64,000 bases of DNA from Mucilaginibacter sp. (GTDB taxonomy: Bacteria > Bacteroidota > Bacteroidia > Sphingobacteriales > Sphingobacteriaceae). The translations under genes were made by a program, and so were the position numbers. The notes beneath the pieces were generated by a model. It did no database searches, had not been told where the DNA came from, and saw nothing but the letters and a program-made list of their open reading frames with translations. Of the stretch, positions 51,996 to 61,961 are shown piece by piece (position 1 is the first letter of the stretch; every line of letters starts with the position of its first letter). The DNA is taken from NCBI RefSeq assembly GCF_028288185.1, contig NZ_JAQBOF010000025.1, positions 1 to 64,000 on the forward strand, in the 5' to 3' direction.

Positions 51996-52580
51996 ATGCA
52001 TAGTCGGTTAAAACAGGTATCAGCCTTATTTTTGCCGGCATTGCTTTTTGGCATGCTGCTTTTAACCGCCTGCGAGAATGATTTAAAAAAAATCAAAGAA
52101 ATATCGGCAAATTTTGTGAACCTGCCCATTGATACCACCAGGGGTGTTGATGTAATTTACAGCGATTCGGCTTTTGTTAAGGGTAGAATGACTACACCTA
52201 TTATGATCCATTACAGCTACACCAAAGTAACACCCTACTATATAATGCCTAGAGGTGTAAAGGTTGTTTTTTATGATAAGAACATACAGCAAGACGGTAA
52301 CATAGTTGCTGATTCTGCCGTGTACCGCGAGGCCGATAAATTAATAGAGTTTTATAAAAATGTAGTTTATACCACTTCTAAAGGCGATACTTTCAAGTCT
52401 GACGAGTTGATCTGGGACCAGGTTAAGAAAACCATGTATTCAAATAAACCGGTCCAGATTATCTTGAAAAGTGGCGATGTGATAAATGGAAGAAACTTTA
52501 AGAGTGATGAAAAACTTCAATACCCCATTATAGATAGTGGTACAGGTGTATTTGATGTAACCGACATGCCGGGAAAATAG
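51996..52580 (+). CDS. lptC: LPS export ABC transporter periplasmic protein LptC
   Basis: 194 residues. The N-terminus is a lipobox-type signal (LLLTACEND, Cys near 26). The mature part is a LptC/OstA-like beta-jellyroll: VDVIYSDSAFVKGRMTTPIMIHY, YDKNIQQDGNIVADSAVYREADKLIEFYKNVVYTTSKGDTFKSDELIWDQVKKTMYSNKPVQIIL. This pattern of nested beta-strands carries LPS from LptBFG to LptA. A lipid anchor instead of a membrane helix is usual in Bacteroidota. It lies between a barrel protein and PpiD. Confidence 0.87.
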   Translation: MHSRLKQVSALFLPALLFGMLLLTACENDLKKIKEISANFVNLPIDTTRGVDVIYSDSAFVKGRMTTPIMIHYSYTKVTPYYIMPRGVKVVFYDKNIQQDGNIVADSAVYREADKLIEFYKNVVYTTSKGDTFKSDELIWDQVKKTMYSNKPVQIILKSGDVINGRNFKSDEKLQYPIIDSGTGVFDVTDMPGK

Positions 52581-52682
52581 GCTGTTTTTAGCATGAAAAA
52601 TTGTATGATAAAATTTTACTAAAAGTTGTATCTTGCGCCCTCTTTTTAAGATTTAAATTTAATTAAACAAGAATAAGTATAT

Positions 52683-54797
52683 ATGGCTGTAATGGGTTAT
52701 TTGCGCGACCGGATGGGTAAAATTGTCGCAGGTGTGATAGGGCTTTCGCTTTTTGCTTTTATTGCAACAGAAGCAATAAAAAGTGGCGGATCTTTTTTTA
52801 AAGGTGATAATAATATAATAGGTTCAGTAGGTGATGAAAAAATTCCACTGGACGAATTTAATGCAGGAGTTGAGCAAAATACGGCTCAGTTTAAACAGCA
52901 ATCCGGCCAGGGCCGCATAACACCACAAATTACCAGTTACATACAGGACAATACCTGGAACCAGTTTGTAAGCAAAGCGATCTTTAAAAAGGAAGTCGAA
53001 AAATTGGGTTTAGCTGTTGAAGGGGACGAAACCCAGTCAATGCTTACCGGTAGTAACCCAAGCCCGCGTGTTGTGCAGGCTTTTACAGATCCGCAAACCG
53101 GTAAATTTGATCCTTCAGGTGTAATTAATGCTATTAACAGCGTTAAAACATTAAGAGATGATGATCAACGGAAAGTACAGTGGAAACAATTTGTAATAGA
53201 CTTGATCGACTCTAAAAAAGCCGAAAAATACATGGCTTTGGTAACCAATGGTTTATATGTTAACGCGTTGGAAGCTAAAGATGCCTACGAAGGAAAAAAC
53301 AAATTGGTTAACTTTAAATATACAGTATTAGATTATACTTCAATACCTGATAATAAAGTTACATTAACCGATGCTGATTACAGCAGCTATTATGATGCAC
53401 ATAAAAGCGAGTTTAAAAATCCGGAAGAGTTAAGAAGCATTAGCTATGTTAGCTTTAACGCGGCACCTTCTTCGGCAGATTCTGCTGCTATAAAACAGCA
53501 ACTAACCAAATTGCTGCCTGATTTTATTGCAAGTACTAACGATTCGCTTTTTGTACAAATAAACTCAGAAACAAAATCACCGCTTAATTATCAGAAAAAA
53601 GGCCAGCTTGATCCTCCAGTGGATAGTATAATGTTTAAGCAAAACCCTGGATTTATTTATGGCCCGTACCTGTCAAACGGTAGCTATAAACTGGCCAAAC
53701 TGGTTGATGCACGCATGAGCCCTGATTCTGTAAAAGCAAGACACATATTAATTTCGCCGACAGAAGCCGGCAGTATGGAAAAAGCACTGGCAAGAGCAGA
53801 TTCACTTAAAAAACTAATCGAGTCAGGTAAAGGTACATTTGCTTCATTGGCTCCCATCTTCTCTATAGATAAAGCTTCAGGCGTTAAAGGCGGCGATCTG
53901 GGTACTTTTGGCCGTGGTGCAATGGTGCCTGTTTTTGACAATGCTGTTTTCAACGGCAAAAAAGGCGATATTAAAATAATAACCTCGCAATTTGGTGTTC
54001 ACTTAGTAGAGATCCAGGATCAAAAAGGATCATCTAAAGTGGTAAAAGTTGCTACTATTGATAAACCATTATCTGCAAGCCAAACAACACAATCAGCAGC
54101 TTATAGCAAAGCACAGGCATTCCTTGGTTCATTAAACAAGGATAATTTTGATGCGGAAGCAAAAAAAGCAGGGTTAAAAACTAATGTGAGTGATGATATT
54201 CAAGGTGTTGCTTCAAGCATCCCTGGATTGAATGATGCCCGTGATTTGGTAAGATGGGTATTTAAATCAGCGAAAAATGATATATCAGACCAGGTATTTA
54301 CCGTAGGCGACCAATATATTGTTGCCTGTGTAACAGAGATCAAACCTAAAGGTACCTTATCGCTTGATTTGGTTAAAAAGAAAATTGAGCCTCAGGTTAG
54401 GATCGAAGTAAAAGCTAAATTATTAAGCGATAAGTTTACAGCGGCATCAAGCGGAGCTTCATCTATCGAACAAATTGCACAAAAAGCAGGCGCAAAGGTT
54501 TTACCTATACAAAATATTGTATTTGCTAACCCTGTAATCCCCGGTTCATCAGCAGAATATAAAGTTGTAGGTACCGCTTTTGGATTGCCGCTTAATAAAA
54601 TATCAAAACCAATAGCAGGCCAGCAAGGCGTTTATATGTTGGTTGTAAATAATTTTATAGTGCCTGCACCGCTTACAAATGCATTGAGGGAGAAAGAGCA
54701 AATAGGCCAGGCTTTATTACAGCGTGCGCAAGGACAGCTGTTTGAAGCCCTGAAAGATAAGGACAATGTAAAAGATAACAGAGCTAAGCTGTTATAG
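52683..54797 (+). CDS. Membrane-anchored peptidyl-prolyl isomerase (PpiD/SurA-like)
   Basis: 704 residues: one N-terminal membrane helix (GKIVAGVIGLSLFAFIATEAI), a SurA_N-type chaperone domain, then a rotamase (PPIC) domain at about 345-450 (VKARHILISPTEAG, SGVKGGDLGTFGRGAMVPVFDNAVFN, SQFGVHLVEI), and a long C-terminal chaperone region. It is the layout of PpiD, which helps outer-membrane proteins fold in the periplasm. It follows the barrel gene and lptC, and a terminator hairpin follows it. Confidence 0.9.
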   Translation: MAVMGYLRDRMGKIVAGVIGLSLFAFIATEAIKSGGSFFKGDNNIIGSVGDEKIPLDEFNAGVEQNTAQFKQQSGQGRITPQITSYIQDNTWNQFVSKAIFKKEVEKLGLAVEGDETQSMLTGSNPSPRVVQAFTDPQTGKFDPSGVINAINSVKTLRDDDQRKVQWKQFVIDLIDSKKAEKYMALVTNGLYVNALEAKDAYEGKNKLVNFKYTVLDYTSIPDNKVTLTDADYSSYYDAHKSEFKNPEELRSISYVSFNAAPSSADSAAIKQQLTKLLPDFIASTNDSLFVQINSETKSPLNYQKKGQLDPPVDSIMFKQNPGFIYGPYLSNGSYKLAKLVDARMSPDSVKARHILISPTEAGSMEKALARADSLKKLIESGKGTFASLAPIFSIDKASGVKGGDLGTFGRGAMVPVFDNAVFNGKKGDIKIITSQFGVHLVEIQDQKGSSKVVKVATIDKPLSASQTTQSAAYSKAQAFLGSLNKDNFDAEAKKAGLKTNVSDDIQGVASSIPGLNDARDLVRWVFKSAKNDISDQVFTVGDQYIVACVTEIKPKGTLSLDLVKKKIEPQVRIEVKAKLLSDKFTAASSGASSIEQIAQKAGAKVLPIQNIVFANPVIPGSSAEYKVVGTAFGLPLNKISKPIAGQQGVYMLVVNNFIVPAPLTNALREKEQIGQALLQRAQGQLFEALKDKDNVKDNRAKLL

Positions 54798-54819
54798 TAA
54801 TATTTTAAAGTAATTTTGT

Positions 54820-54858
54820 ATCCGGGATAGCGTTATAATACGCGATCCCGGATTTTTT
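54820..54858 (+). terminator. Terminator after the PpiD-like gene
   Basis: TCCGGGAT pairs with ATCCCGGA, extended by an inner GCG/CGC stem, followed by six T. Confidence 0.88.
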
Positions 54859-54869
54859 ATTTTATAACG

Positions 54870-55385
54870 ATGGAGATACAAGAAAACTTTGTGAATAAAG
54901 TGGCCCAAAGCGGCTTGGTTACTTTAGACCCGGCAGAATTTTATGCACCCGGCGAAAGGGTGATCTATGATATTAAAGACAACTTGTTCCAGGGATTGAT
55001 GCTACGCGAAAAAGACCTTAGGGAATTTGTAAAAGAGCATGACTGGACGCAATACCAGGATAAGAACGTGGCTCTTACCTGCTCTGTTGATGCTATTGTG
55101 CCGGCATGGGCCTATTTATTGCTGGCCAATAAAATGGCCCCCTATGCCCGCGAAGTGGTGTTTGGTGATGCAGAGGTATTGGAAACAGTTTTGTTTGTTA
55201 AAGAAATAGCAAAACTTGATGTGGAGCAATATCGCGATCAACGACTGGTTATAAAAGGCTGTGGTGATATTGATGTACCTGTTTCGGCTTATGTTGAATT
55301 GGGAAAGAAACTTAGCCCGGTAGTAAAGAGCCTGATGTTTGGCGAACCATGCTCGACCGTGCCGATTTATAAGAGAAAGGATTAG
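54870..55385 (+). CDS. DUF2480-family protein
   Basis: 171-residue soluble protein: VNKVAQSGLVTLDPAEFY, GERVIYDIKDNLFQGLMLREKDLREFVKEHDWTQYQDKNVAL, CSVDAIVPAWAYLLLANKMAP and KGCGDIDVPVSAYVELGKKL, blocks I recognise as DUF2480, a Bacteroidota-restricted family of unknown function. It begins 11 bp after a terminator and is followed by the DUF3108 gene after 27 bp. Confidence 0.85.
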   Translation: MEIQENFVNKVAQSGLVTLDPAEFYAPGERVIYDIKDNLFQGLMLREKDLREFVKEHDWTQYQDKNVALTCSVDAIVPAWAYLLLANKMAPYAREVVFGDAEVLETVLFVKEIAKLDVEQYRDQRLVIKGCGDIDVPVSAYVELGKKLSPVVKSLMFGEPCSTVPIYKRKD

Positions 55386-55412
55386 TGGTTTGCTTTTTAT
55401 AATAAGTATTGA

Positions 55413-56189
55413 ATGAAGAAACACCTTTTTACCATCATACTGCTTACAATAGGCTTGGTTCCGGCATTTAGCCAGGAGGCTAGAAACGTTATCGAGCCTG
55501 TTTTTAAAGTTGGCGAAGAGTTAAGCTACAAGTTTAAATATGGTTTTTTTACGGGTGCCGAAGGGCACCTAAAGGTAGAGGAGGGGGATAACATAGACGG
55601 GCATCCAATTTACCATATTGTCGCTGATGGTAAAACTGCCGGTACTTTTGATATTTTTTATAAAGTACGCAACCGGTACGAAAGCTATGTTGACCGTACA
55701 ACATTACAACCTTATTTATATACCGAGAACCGCCGCGAAGGAAGCTGGAGACATACCGATAAAGTAACCTTTGACCATGAAAGCGGAAAGATAACTGCCA
55801 ATAAGGGCATATTCCCATCAAAAGGAAAGATATTTGACTTTGTATCGGCTTATTATTTTGCGCGCAGTATTGATGTCGCCAAACTTAAAATAGGTGATAA
55901 ATTTGATATCCCTTATTTTTTAGAAGACGGCATATACTCTTTAAGTGTAACTTACATGGGTAAAGAGGTAATAAATAGCACTTTTGGCAAGTTTAATTGT
56001 CTTAAATTTAATCCGACAATTATAGCGGGGCGCATATTCAGAAAAAATAGTAAACTATATTTGTGGATCACTGATGATAATAACCGCATACCTGTAAAGG
56101 CTAATGTAGAGTTAGTAGTAGGTAGTGTTACAATGGAGCTTACAGGTGCAAAGGGGCTAAAGTTCCTGCTTAATCCGATAAACAAATAA
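55413..56189 (+). CDS. DUF3108-family exported protein
   Basis: 258 residues with a signal peptide (cut after LVPAFSQ). FKVGEELSYKFKYGFFTGAEGHLKVE, YKVRNRYESYVDRTTLQPYLYTENRREGSW, YYFARSIDVAKLKIGDKFDIPYFLEDG and VKANVELVVGSVTMELTG agree with DUF3108, beta-rich periplasmic proteins of unknown role. It follows DUF2480, and a palindromic repeat and the DUF3109 gene lie downstream. Confidence 0.82.
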   Translation: MKKHLFTIILLTIGLVPAFSQEARNVIEPVFKVGEELSYKFKYGFFTGAEGHLKVEEGDNIDGHPIYHIVADGKTAGTFDIFYKVRNRYESYVDRTTLQPYLYTENRREGSWRHTDKVTFDHESGKITANKGIFPSKGKIFDFVSAYYFARSIDVAKLKIGDKFDIPYFLEDGIYSLSVTYMGKEVINSTFGKFNCLKFNPTIIAGRIFRKNSKLYLWITDDNNRIPVKANVELVVGSVTMELTGAKGLKFLLNPINK

Positions 56190-56275
56190 TAAGCCCCCTC
56201 TAAATCTCCCCCTGTTGGGGAGACTTTATGAATTTTTAAAAGTCCTCCCTTCAGGGGAGGGTTGGAAGGGACTCT
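56190..56275 (+). repeat. CCCCTCTAAATCTCCCC family repeat, copy 2
   Basis: AGCCCCCTCTAAATCTCCCC opens the repeat; CTCCCC-TGTT-GGGGAG and CTCCC-TTCA-GGGGAG make two hairpins. Related to the minus-strand copy at 9450-9494. Fills the gap between the DUF3108 and DUF3109 genes. Confidence 0.7.
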
Positions 56276-56293
56276 TTTAAACAAATAAAATAA

Positions 56294-56857
56294 ATGATAG
56301 AAGTTGGCAGCGTTTTGGTGCATGAAGATGTAGTAAAAGAAAATTTTGTATGTAATTTAAGTAAATGTAAGGGTGCTTGCTGCTTAGAGGGCGACTCGGG
56401 CGCTCCATTAAACCACGATGAGCTGAATATACTGGACGAGATCTATCCGAAGGTAAAACCTTATATGACCGAAAAGGGGATAAAAACCATTGAAAAAGTT
56501 GGTACCTATGTAACCGATTTTGAAGGCGACTATACCACCCCATGTGTTGATATAAATAAAGAATGCGCTTATGTAATATGGGAAGGCGGCATAACCAAAT
56601 GCGCCATTGAAAAAGCTTATGAAGAAGGTGCTATCAACTGGAAAAAGCCTATTTCTTGCCATTTATATCCTATCCGCATAACCAAATACCCTGAGTTTGA
56701 CGTGTTGAATTATGATAGATGGAGTATATGCAGCCCTGCCTGTAGTTTTGGCAATGAACTTAAAGTACATGTACATGAGTTTTTAAAGGACCCATTAATA
56801 AGAAAATATGGCGAAGAATGGTACCAGGAACTGGAGGATACTGTTGCCGGGATATAA
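56294..56857 (+). CDS. DUF3109-family Cys-rich protein
   Basis: 187 residues with ten cysteines (20, 25, 29, 30, 84, 91, 103, 122, 146, 150) arranged as CNLSKCKGACC, CVDINKEC, a single C, SCHLYPIRI and CSPAC. This is the YkgJ-like metal- or Fe-S-binding pattern of DUF3109. Soluble; no signal peptide. It stands alone between an 86-bp repeat and gmd. Function unknown. Confidence 0.85.
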   Translation: MIEVGSVLVHEDVVKENFVCNLSKCKGACCLEGDSGAPLNHDELNILDEIYPKVKPYMTEKGIKTIEKVGTYVTDFEGDYTTPCVDINKECAYVIWEGGITKCAIEKAYEEGAINWKKPISCHLYPIRITKYPEFDVLNYDRWSICSPACSFGNELKVHVHEFLKDPLIRKYGEEWYQELEDTVAGI

Positions 56858-56979
56858 TATAGTTTTTTATTCAATCCAATCTTTTTTGCAAAAAAACACG
56901 TATTAAAGCACCGATGTTATCTTGTTTACAATTAATTTGGATAATATTGCAGTGTATGTAACATACTTATTAAATTATA

Positions 56980-58116
56980 ATGAAAGTAGCTTTAATTACG
57001 GGTATCACCGGGCAGGATGGTGCGTATCTTGCTGAATTTTTACTGAAAAAAGGATACGAAGTACACGGTGTTAAAAGAAGATCATCTTTATTTAATACAG
57101 ATCGTATTGATCATTTATATCATGATCCGCATGAGCCTAATGTTAAATTTAAATTACACTACGGCGATTTAACAGATTCAACCAATTTAATAAGGCTGGT
57201 ACAAGAAATTCAGCCAGACGAAATTTATAATTTAGGTGCCATGTCGCACGTACAGGTAAGTTTTGAAACGCCAGAGTATACTGCAAATGCCGATGGTATT
57301 GGTACCCTGCGTATACTGGAAGCTGTAAGGCTATTAGGCTTAACTAAAAAGACACGCGTTTACCAGGCATCAACTTCAGAGTTGTATGGTTTGGTACAAG
57401 CTGTGCCACAAAGCGAAACAACACCGTTTTACCCGCGTTCGCCTTACGCGGTAGCCAAATTATACGGTTATTGGATAATAGTGAACTATCGTGAAGCATA
57501 TGATATGTATGCCTGCAACGGCATATTATTTAACCATGAGAGCCCTATACGAGGGGAAACTTTTGTAACACGTAAAATAACCCGCGCGGCTTCAAAAATT
57601 GCTTTAGGCCTTCAAACCTGCCTATATGTAGGTAATTTATCAGCACGCCGCGATTGGGGCCATGCTAAGGATTATATTGAAGCTATGTGGCTAATGCTGC
57701 AGCAGGATAAAGCCGAAGATTATGTTATTGCTACAGGTGTAACTACTACGGTAAGAGATTTTATAAAAATGGCATTTGCCGAGTTGGGTGTTGATCTGGA
57801 GTTTAGCGGCAAGGATGAAAACGAGCGCGGTGTAATTATTGATATCGACAAACAAAAAGCACAACAATTAGGTTTAGATGCTGACCTTTTAAAACTAGGA
57901 CAAACAGTTGTTAAAGTTGATGCTAAATATTTCCGCCCTACAGAAGTTGATTTATTGATAGGCGACCCTACTAAAGCACAAACACAACTAGGCTGGAAAC
58001 CCAAATATGACTTAGCTGCGTTGGTTAAGGATATGATGGAATCTGACTTGCACCTGGTTAAAAAAGATGATTATTTGAAAAAAGGGGGCTTTAAAACCTT
58101 AAACTATTTTGAATAA
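56980..58116 (+). CDS. gmd: GDP-mannose 4,6-dehydratase
   Basis: 378-residue short-chain dehydrogenase-type enzyme, GDP-mannose to GDP-4-keto-6-deoxymannose, the first committed step to GDP-fucose, GDP-rhamnose or GDP-perosamine. [15 protein letters not shown] is the NADP-binding site, STSELYG and [12 protein letters not shown] hold the catalytic Ser/Thr-Glu-Tyr-Lys, and [17 protein letters not shown] closes the family pattern. No GDP-fucose synthase (fcl) is adjacent. Its product would feed surface glycan assembly such as the 22.7-32.1 kb cluster (inference). Confidence 0.96.
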   Translation: MKVALITGITGQDGAYLAEFLLKKGYEVHGVKRRSSLFNTDRIDHLYHDPHEPNVKFKLHYGDLTDSTNLIRLVQEIQPDEIYNLGAMSHVQVSFETPEYTANADGIGTLRILEAVRLLGLTKKTRVYQASTSELYGLVQAVPQSETTPFYPRSPYAVAKLYGYWIIVNYREAYDMYACNGILFNHESPIRGETFVTRKITRAASKIALGLQTCLYVGNLSARRDWGHAKDYIEAMWLMLQQDKAEDYVIATGVTTTVRDFIKMAFAELGVDLEFSGKDENERGVIIDIDKQKAQQLGLDADLLKLGQTVVKVDAKYFRPTEVDLLIGDPTKAQTQLGWKPKYDLAALVKDMMESDLHLVKKDDYLKKGGFKTLNYFE

Positions 58117-58143
58117 TACGCGTTTTTTACAAAATCTTTCTAC

Positions 58144-59769
58144 ATGAAAAAATTATTAAGCAGTTTAATATTGCTTTTATTATTTGTTAAGGTTGGTATA
58201 GCTCAAGCTCAATACCAACCTTATTCTTATCAGTTCTATCAAAAACTTAATGAGGATGTTTACTCAACAAAAACGCGGTTACACAGTTCGTTAAAATCAT
58301 ATATAATTGACAGTGTTTTACAACATCGATATGATTCACTGATGAATGTTGGGGTTGACATTGCCGGCCATCATAGTTGGGCACATCGCAAATTGTTTAA
58401 TGAGCATTTATTTGATGTAAAAACACCAGAGTATACTTTTTTTGGCGATTACCTGCCTGATCTTACTATCGGAAAAGATTTTAGCGGAAACAGAAATACC
58501 TGGTTAAATACACGTGGCTATCAGTTAGGTGGTACTATTGGTAAAAAGTTTTATTTCTACACAAACGGGTTTGAAAATCAAGCTGTTTTCCCAGAATATT
58601 TAACAACATATATTAATCAGGTTGGCGTGGTGCCGGGCCAGGCTTATGATCGTACTTTTGGAACGAAACGCACCAAAGATTGGTCAGACGTAACAGGTAT
58701 CGTATCGTATACGCCCATAAAATATTTAAATATTACAGCAGGGCAGGACAAAACCTTTATAGGCGATGGCTATCGGTCTGAGTTGCTATCTGACTTCGCA
58801 TCCAGTTATCCATTTTTAAAGCTTACAGGTACCTTGGGTAACGTACAGTATATGGTTATGTATGCCTATATGGTTGCACCAAATGACCGACCTTCGCAAT
58901 TTGCAATTGGGCCCAGAAATAAATGGGCCGTATTTCATTATTTAGATTGGAACGTTAGCAACAGGCTTTCGTTAGGTTTCTTTGATGCCATAGTATGGCC
59001 TAAAATAGACCCCTCGACAGGAAATAACCGTGGATTTGATTTTTCATACGCTACCCCTGTTATTTTTTTAAGGCCGGTTGATGCCTCAAATGGTTCGCCG
59101 GGTAATGCGGTAATAGGTTTTACCGGTAAATACAAAATATCAGACGGCATTACAACCTATGGCCAGTTTGTTTTAGATGAATTTGAGTCCAAAAGCTTTT
59201 TTTCCGGTGACGGAAGTTATAGAAATAAATACAGTTTCCAGTTAGGTATTAAGGGAGCCAATCTGTTTAAAGTAAAGGCATTGAATTATTTGGTAGAGTA
59301 TAATAGTGCTACACCATATACTTACTCTGAACAAAATAATGATATAAATAATTACGCCGAGCAGGAAGAACCATTGGCACACCCTTTTGGGGCTAATTTT
59401 AGAGAGATTGTTGGTTTGCTAAATTACAGCTACAAAAGATTTGATTTTAGTGGTGAGGTTGATTATGGTTATTACGGATTAGATATCAATGGCCTTAACT
59501 ATGGTAAAGATCCTTATCAACTTTATAGTATTCCTGCTAGCCAACTTGGTAACTACATCGGGCAGGGCCTAACCACTAAGATGGCGTACGTTGAAGGCAA
59601 GGTAGCTTATATGCTTAACCCTAAATATAATTTACGTATTGAGTTAGGCGGTTTGTATAGGATGGAAAAAAATACGCAGTTCACTGATAAAACCACCATG
59701 ATAACTATCGGCCTGCGCAGCTCATTCCGTACACTATATACAGATTTAGCTAGCTATAAAACACATTAA
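58144..59769 (+). CDS. Outer-membrane beta-barrel protein, RemB/Wzi-like
   Basis: 541 residues; signal peptide (cut near KVGIAQAQ), then a helical start (SYQFYQKLNEDVYSTKTRLH) and a large barrel with FLKLTGTLGNVQYMVMYAYM, GQDKTFIGDGYRSELLSDF, RLSLGFFDAIVWPKIDP and a final LRSSFRTLYTDLASYKTH. The IGDGYRS...LSD block and length resemble the RemB gliding protein and Wzi-type capsule-surface barrels. It starts 27 bp after gmd, consistent with a surface-polysaccharide role. Assignment is tentative. Confidence 0.65.
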   Translation: MKKLLSSLILLLLFVKVGIAQAQYQPYSYQFYQKLNEDVYSTKTRLHSSLKSYIIDSVLQHRYDSLMNVGVDIAGHHSWAHRKLFNEHLFDVKTPEYTFFGDYLPDLTIGKDFSGNRNTWLNTRGYQLGGTIGKKFYFYTNGFENQAVFPEYLTTYINQVGVVPGQAYDRTFGTKRTKDWSDVTGIVSYTPIKYLNITAGQDKTFIGDGYRSELLSDFASSYPFLKLTGTLGNVQYMVMYAYMVAPNDRPSQFAIGPRNKWAVFHYLDWNVSNRLSLGFFDAIVWPKIDPSTGNNRGFDFSYATPVIFLRPVDASNGSPGNAVIGFTGKYKISDGITTYGQFVLDEFESKSFFSGDGSYRNKYSFQLGIKGANLFKVKALNYLVEYNSATPYTYSEQNNDINNYAEQEEPLAHPFGANFREIVGLLNYSYKRFDFSGEVDYGYYGLDINGLNYGKDPYQLYSIPASQLGNYIGQGLTTKMAYVEGKVAYMLNPKYNLRIELGGLYRMEKNTQFTDKTTMITIGLRSSFRTLYTDLASYKTH

Positions 59770-59810
59770 TTTTAGAGAGATTAGAGCTTTTTTTGGATAT
59801 ACAAATTAAT

Positions 59811-59848
59811 AAAAAGGGCGATGAATTTCAACTTCATCGCCCTTTTTT
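59811..59848. terminator. Bidirectional terminator
   Basis: AAAAAGGGCGATGAA pairs with TTCATCGCCCTTTTT between the convergent RemB-like gene (ending 59769) and dxs (ending 59895). Confidence 0.92.
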
Positions 59849-59858
59849 ATTTACCCAT

Positions 59859-59899
59859 GCCAGGCCTAATCTCTAATAACCAATTAACTAATCTCTAAC
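59859..59899. repeat. GATTAG-type repeat at the dxs 3' end
   Basis: GCCAGGCCTAATCTCTAATA followed by ACTAATCTCTAAC. Same family as 12931-13008 and 37641-37855, with the AGGCCTAATCT core. It overlaps the dxs stop codon. Confidence 0.55.
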
Positions 59900-61823
59900 T
59901 AGCAATCGTATGCGTATTCTGCTTTAATGCTATGCTTTTAACTTGTGTAGTAATTCCTTTGGCATCATAACCACATTCGGCCCAAAGTTCTGGTTGCTCG
60001 CCATGCTCAATTATACGGTCGGGGATACCCAGGCGTATTACTTGCGCTTTGTAGTTATTATCGGCCATAAATTCTAAAACAGCGCTGCCCATTCCGCCTT
60101 CTATACAACCATCTTCAACTGTAATTACTTTGCTGTATTTTTTAAATACTTCGTGCAATAGAGCTTCGTCCAGTGGTTTTACAAAGCGGATATCATAATG
60201 TGCGGGGTAATAGCCTTCGGCATTTAATTCCGCAGTAGCTTTTACGGCTTCATTACCTATATGGCCTATAGTTAACAAGGCTACTTCTTCACCATCGCAA
60301 ATTTTGCGGCCCTTGCCAACCGGTATGGCTTTAAAAGGTCGCTGCCAATCAACCATAACACCTTGTCCGCGCGGGTACCTTATTACAAACGGGCCCATAT
60401 TATCCTGTTGCGCGGTAAACATCAGATTGCGCAGTTCTTCCTCATTCATTGGTGCCGATACCGTCATGTTGGGTATGCAACGCATATAAGCCAGATCGTA
60501 AGCGCCGTGGTGCGTTGGGCCGTCTGCACCGGCTATGCCGGCACGGTCTAAGCAAAACACCACGTTTAATTTTTGTATGGCAACATCATGTATCACCTGG
60601 TCATACGCCCGTTGCATAAAGCTGGAGTATATGTTACAAAACGGAACTAATCCTTGCGTAGCCAATCCGGCAGAAAATGTTACCGCATGCTGCTCGGCAA
60701 TGCCCACATCAAACGCGCGGTTAGGCATGGCCTTCATCATTAGGTTAAGCGAGCAGCCCGATGGCATTGCCGGCGTAATACCCATTATTTTTGAGTTGGC
60801 TTCGGCCAGTTCAATTATGCTATGGCCAAATACATCCTGGTATTTAGGCGGTTGCGGCTTGTCATGTTTTGTTTTTTTGATCTCGCCGGTTATCTTATCA
60901 AATAAGCCGGGGGCGTGCCATTTGGTTTGGTCCTTTTCGGCCAGGGCGTAGCCTTTACCTTTAGTGGTAATGCAATGTAAAAGCTTCGGCCCTGGTATGT
61001 CACGCAGATCGCGCAGAACCTTAACCATGTTTTTTACATCGTGCCCGTCAATAGGGCCAAAGTACCTGAATTTTAAGGCTTCGAAAAAGTTACTGCGTTT
61101 AAGCAGGGTGCCTTTTATGCTTTTCTCTATTTTTTGTACCATGTTATACGCGTCAGGGCCTATTGACGATATTTTAGCCAGCACGGCAGCAATATCATCC
61201 CTGAAACGATTATAGGGCTTAGAGGTAGTTATAGAAGTTAAGTAATCTTTTAACGCGCCAACATTAGGGTCAATAGCCATATTGTTGTCGTTAAGTATAA
61301 CCAGCAGGTTTGAGTTTTCAATACCGGCATGGTTCAATGCCTCAAAGGCCATACCCGCGGTTATAGAGCCATCGCCAATAACGGCTACGTGCTGCCTGTC
61401 GGTTTCGCCTTTGTATTGCGATGCCACCGCCATGCCCAGCGCTGCTGATATGGAGGTTGATGAGTGCCCGACACCAAAAGTATCATATTCGCTCTCAGAC
61501 CGTTTTGGGAACCCACTGATGCCACCGTATAAACGATTGGTATCAAACATTTCGCGGCGGCCCGTTAATATTTTATGGCCGTAAGCCTGGTGGCCAACGT
61601 CCCATACCAATTGGTCGTAAGGCGTGTTTAAAATATAGTGCAAGGCAACGGTTAGCTCAACAACACCCAAACTGGCGGCAAAATGTCCGCCGTTTACCGA
61701 TACTACATCAATAATATACTGACGCAGCTCCTGGCAAACCTGTTCAAGTTCGTTTTCACTAAGCTTCTTTAAATCAGACGGATAGTAAATTTTTTCTAAT
61801 AAGTCACCTGCTTTTACTTGCAT
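59895..61823 (-). CDS. dxs: 1-deoxy-D-xylulose-5-phosphate synthase
   Basis: 642-residue thiamine-diphosphate enzyme, pyruvate plus glyceraldehyde 3-phosphate to DXP, first step of the MEP pathway. [36 protein letters not shown], the ThDP motif [18 protein letters not shown] (with NDNNMAI) and [27 protein letters not shown] are clear, with a transketolase C-domain. Length is normal. ispF of the same pathway is at 12.4 kb. Divergent from scpA. Confidence 0.97.
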   Translation of the reverse strand: MQVKAGDLLEKIYYPSDLKKLSENELEQVCQELRQYIIDVVSVNGGHFAASLGVVELTVALHYILNTPYDQLVWDVGHQAYGHKILTGRREMFDTNRLYGGISGFPKRSESEYDTFGVGHSSTSISAALGMAVASQYKGETDRQHVAVIGDGSITAGMAFEALNHAGIENSNLLVILNDNNMAIDPNVGALKDYLTSITTSKPYNRFRDDIAAVLAKISSIGPDAYNMVQKIEKSIKGTLLKRSNFFEALKFRYFGPIDGHDVKNMVKVLRDLRDIPGPKLLHCITTKGKGYALAEKDQTKWHAPGLFDKITGEIKKTKHDKPQPPKYQDVFGHSIIELAEANSKIMGITPAMPSGCSLNLMMKAMPNRAFDVGIAEQHAVTFSAGLATQGLVPFCNIYSSFMQRAYDQVIHDVAIQKLNVVFCLDRAGIAGADGPTHHGAYDLAYMRCIPNMTVSAPMNEEELRNLMFTAQQDNMGPFVIRYPRGQGVMVDWQRPFKAIPVGKGRKICDGEEVALLTIGHIGNEAVKATAELNAEGYYPAHYDIRFVKPLDEALLHEVFKKYSKVITVEDGCIEGGMGSAVLEFMADNNYKAQVIRLGIPDRIIEHGEQPELWAECGYDAKGITTQVKSIALKQNTHTIAS

Positions 61824-61961
61824 TGATATTTGTGTGCGAATAATAACTTACAAAGTAAGTAAGTTTAATTAATAAAATAAGGACATTTAGCAGTAATATT
61901 TGTTTGATATTGCATTTTTTAATTTGTTTAAAATCAATAAGGTGTATTTTTACCGGTAGAT

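Noticed and set aside
52629..52636. TATCTTGC as promoter of the PpiD-like gene
   Set aside because: Only four of six defined bases of TAnnTTTG match; too weak to list.
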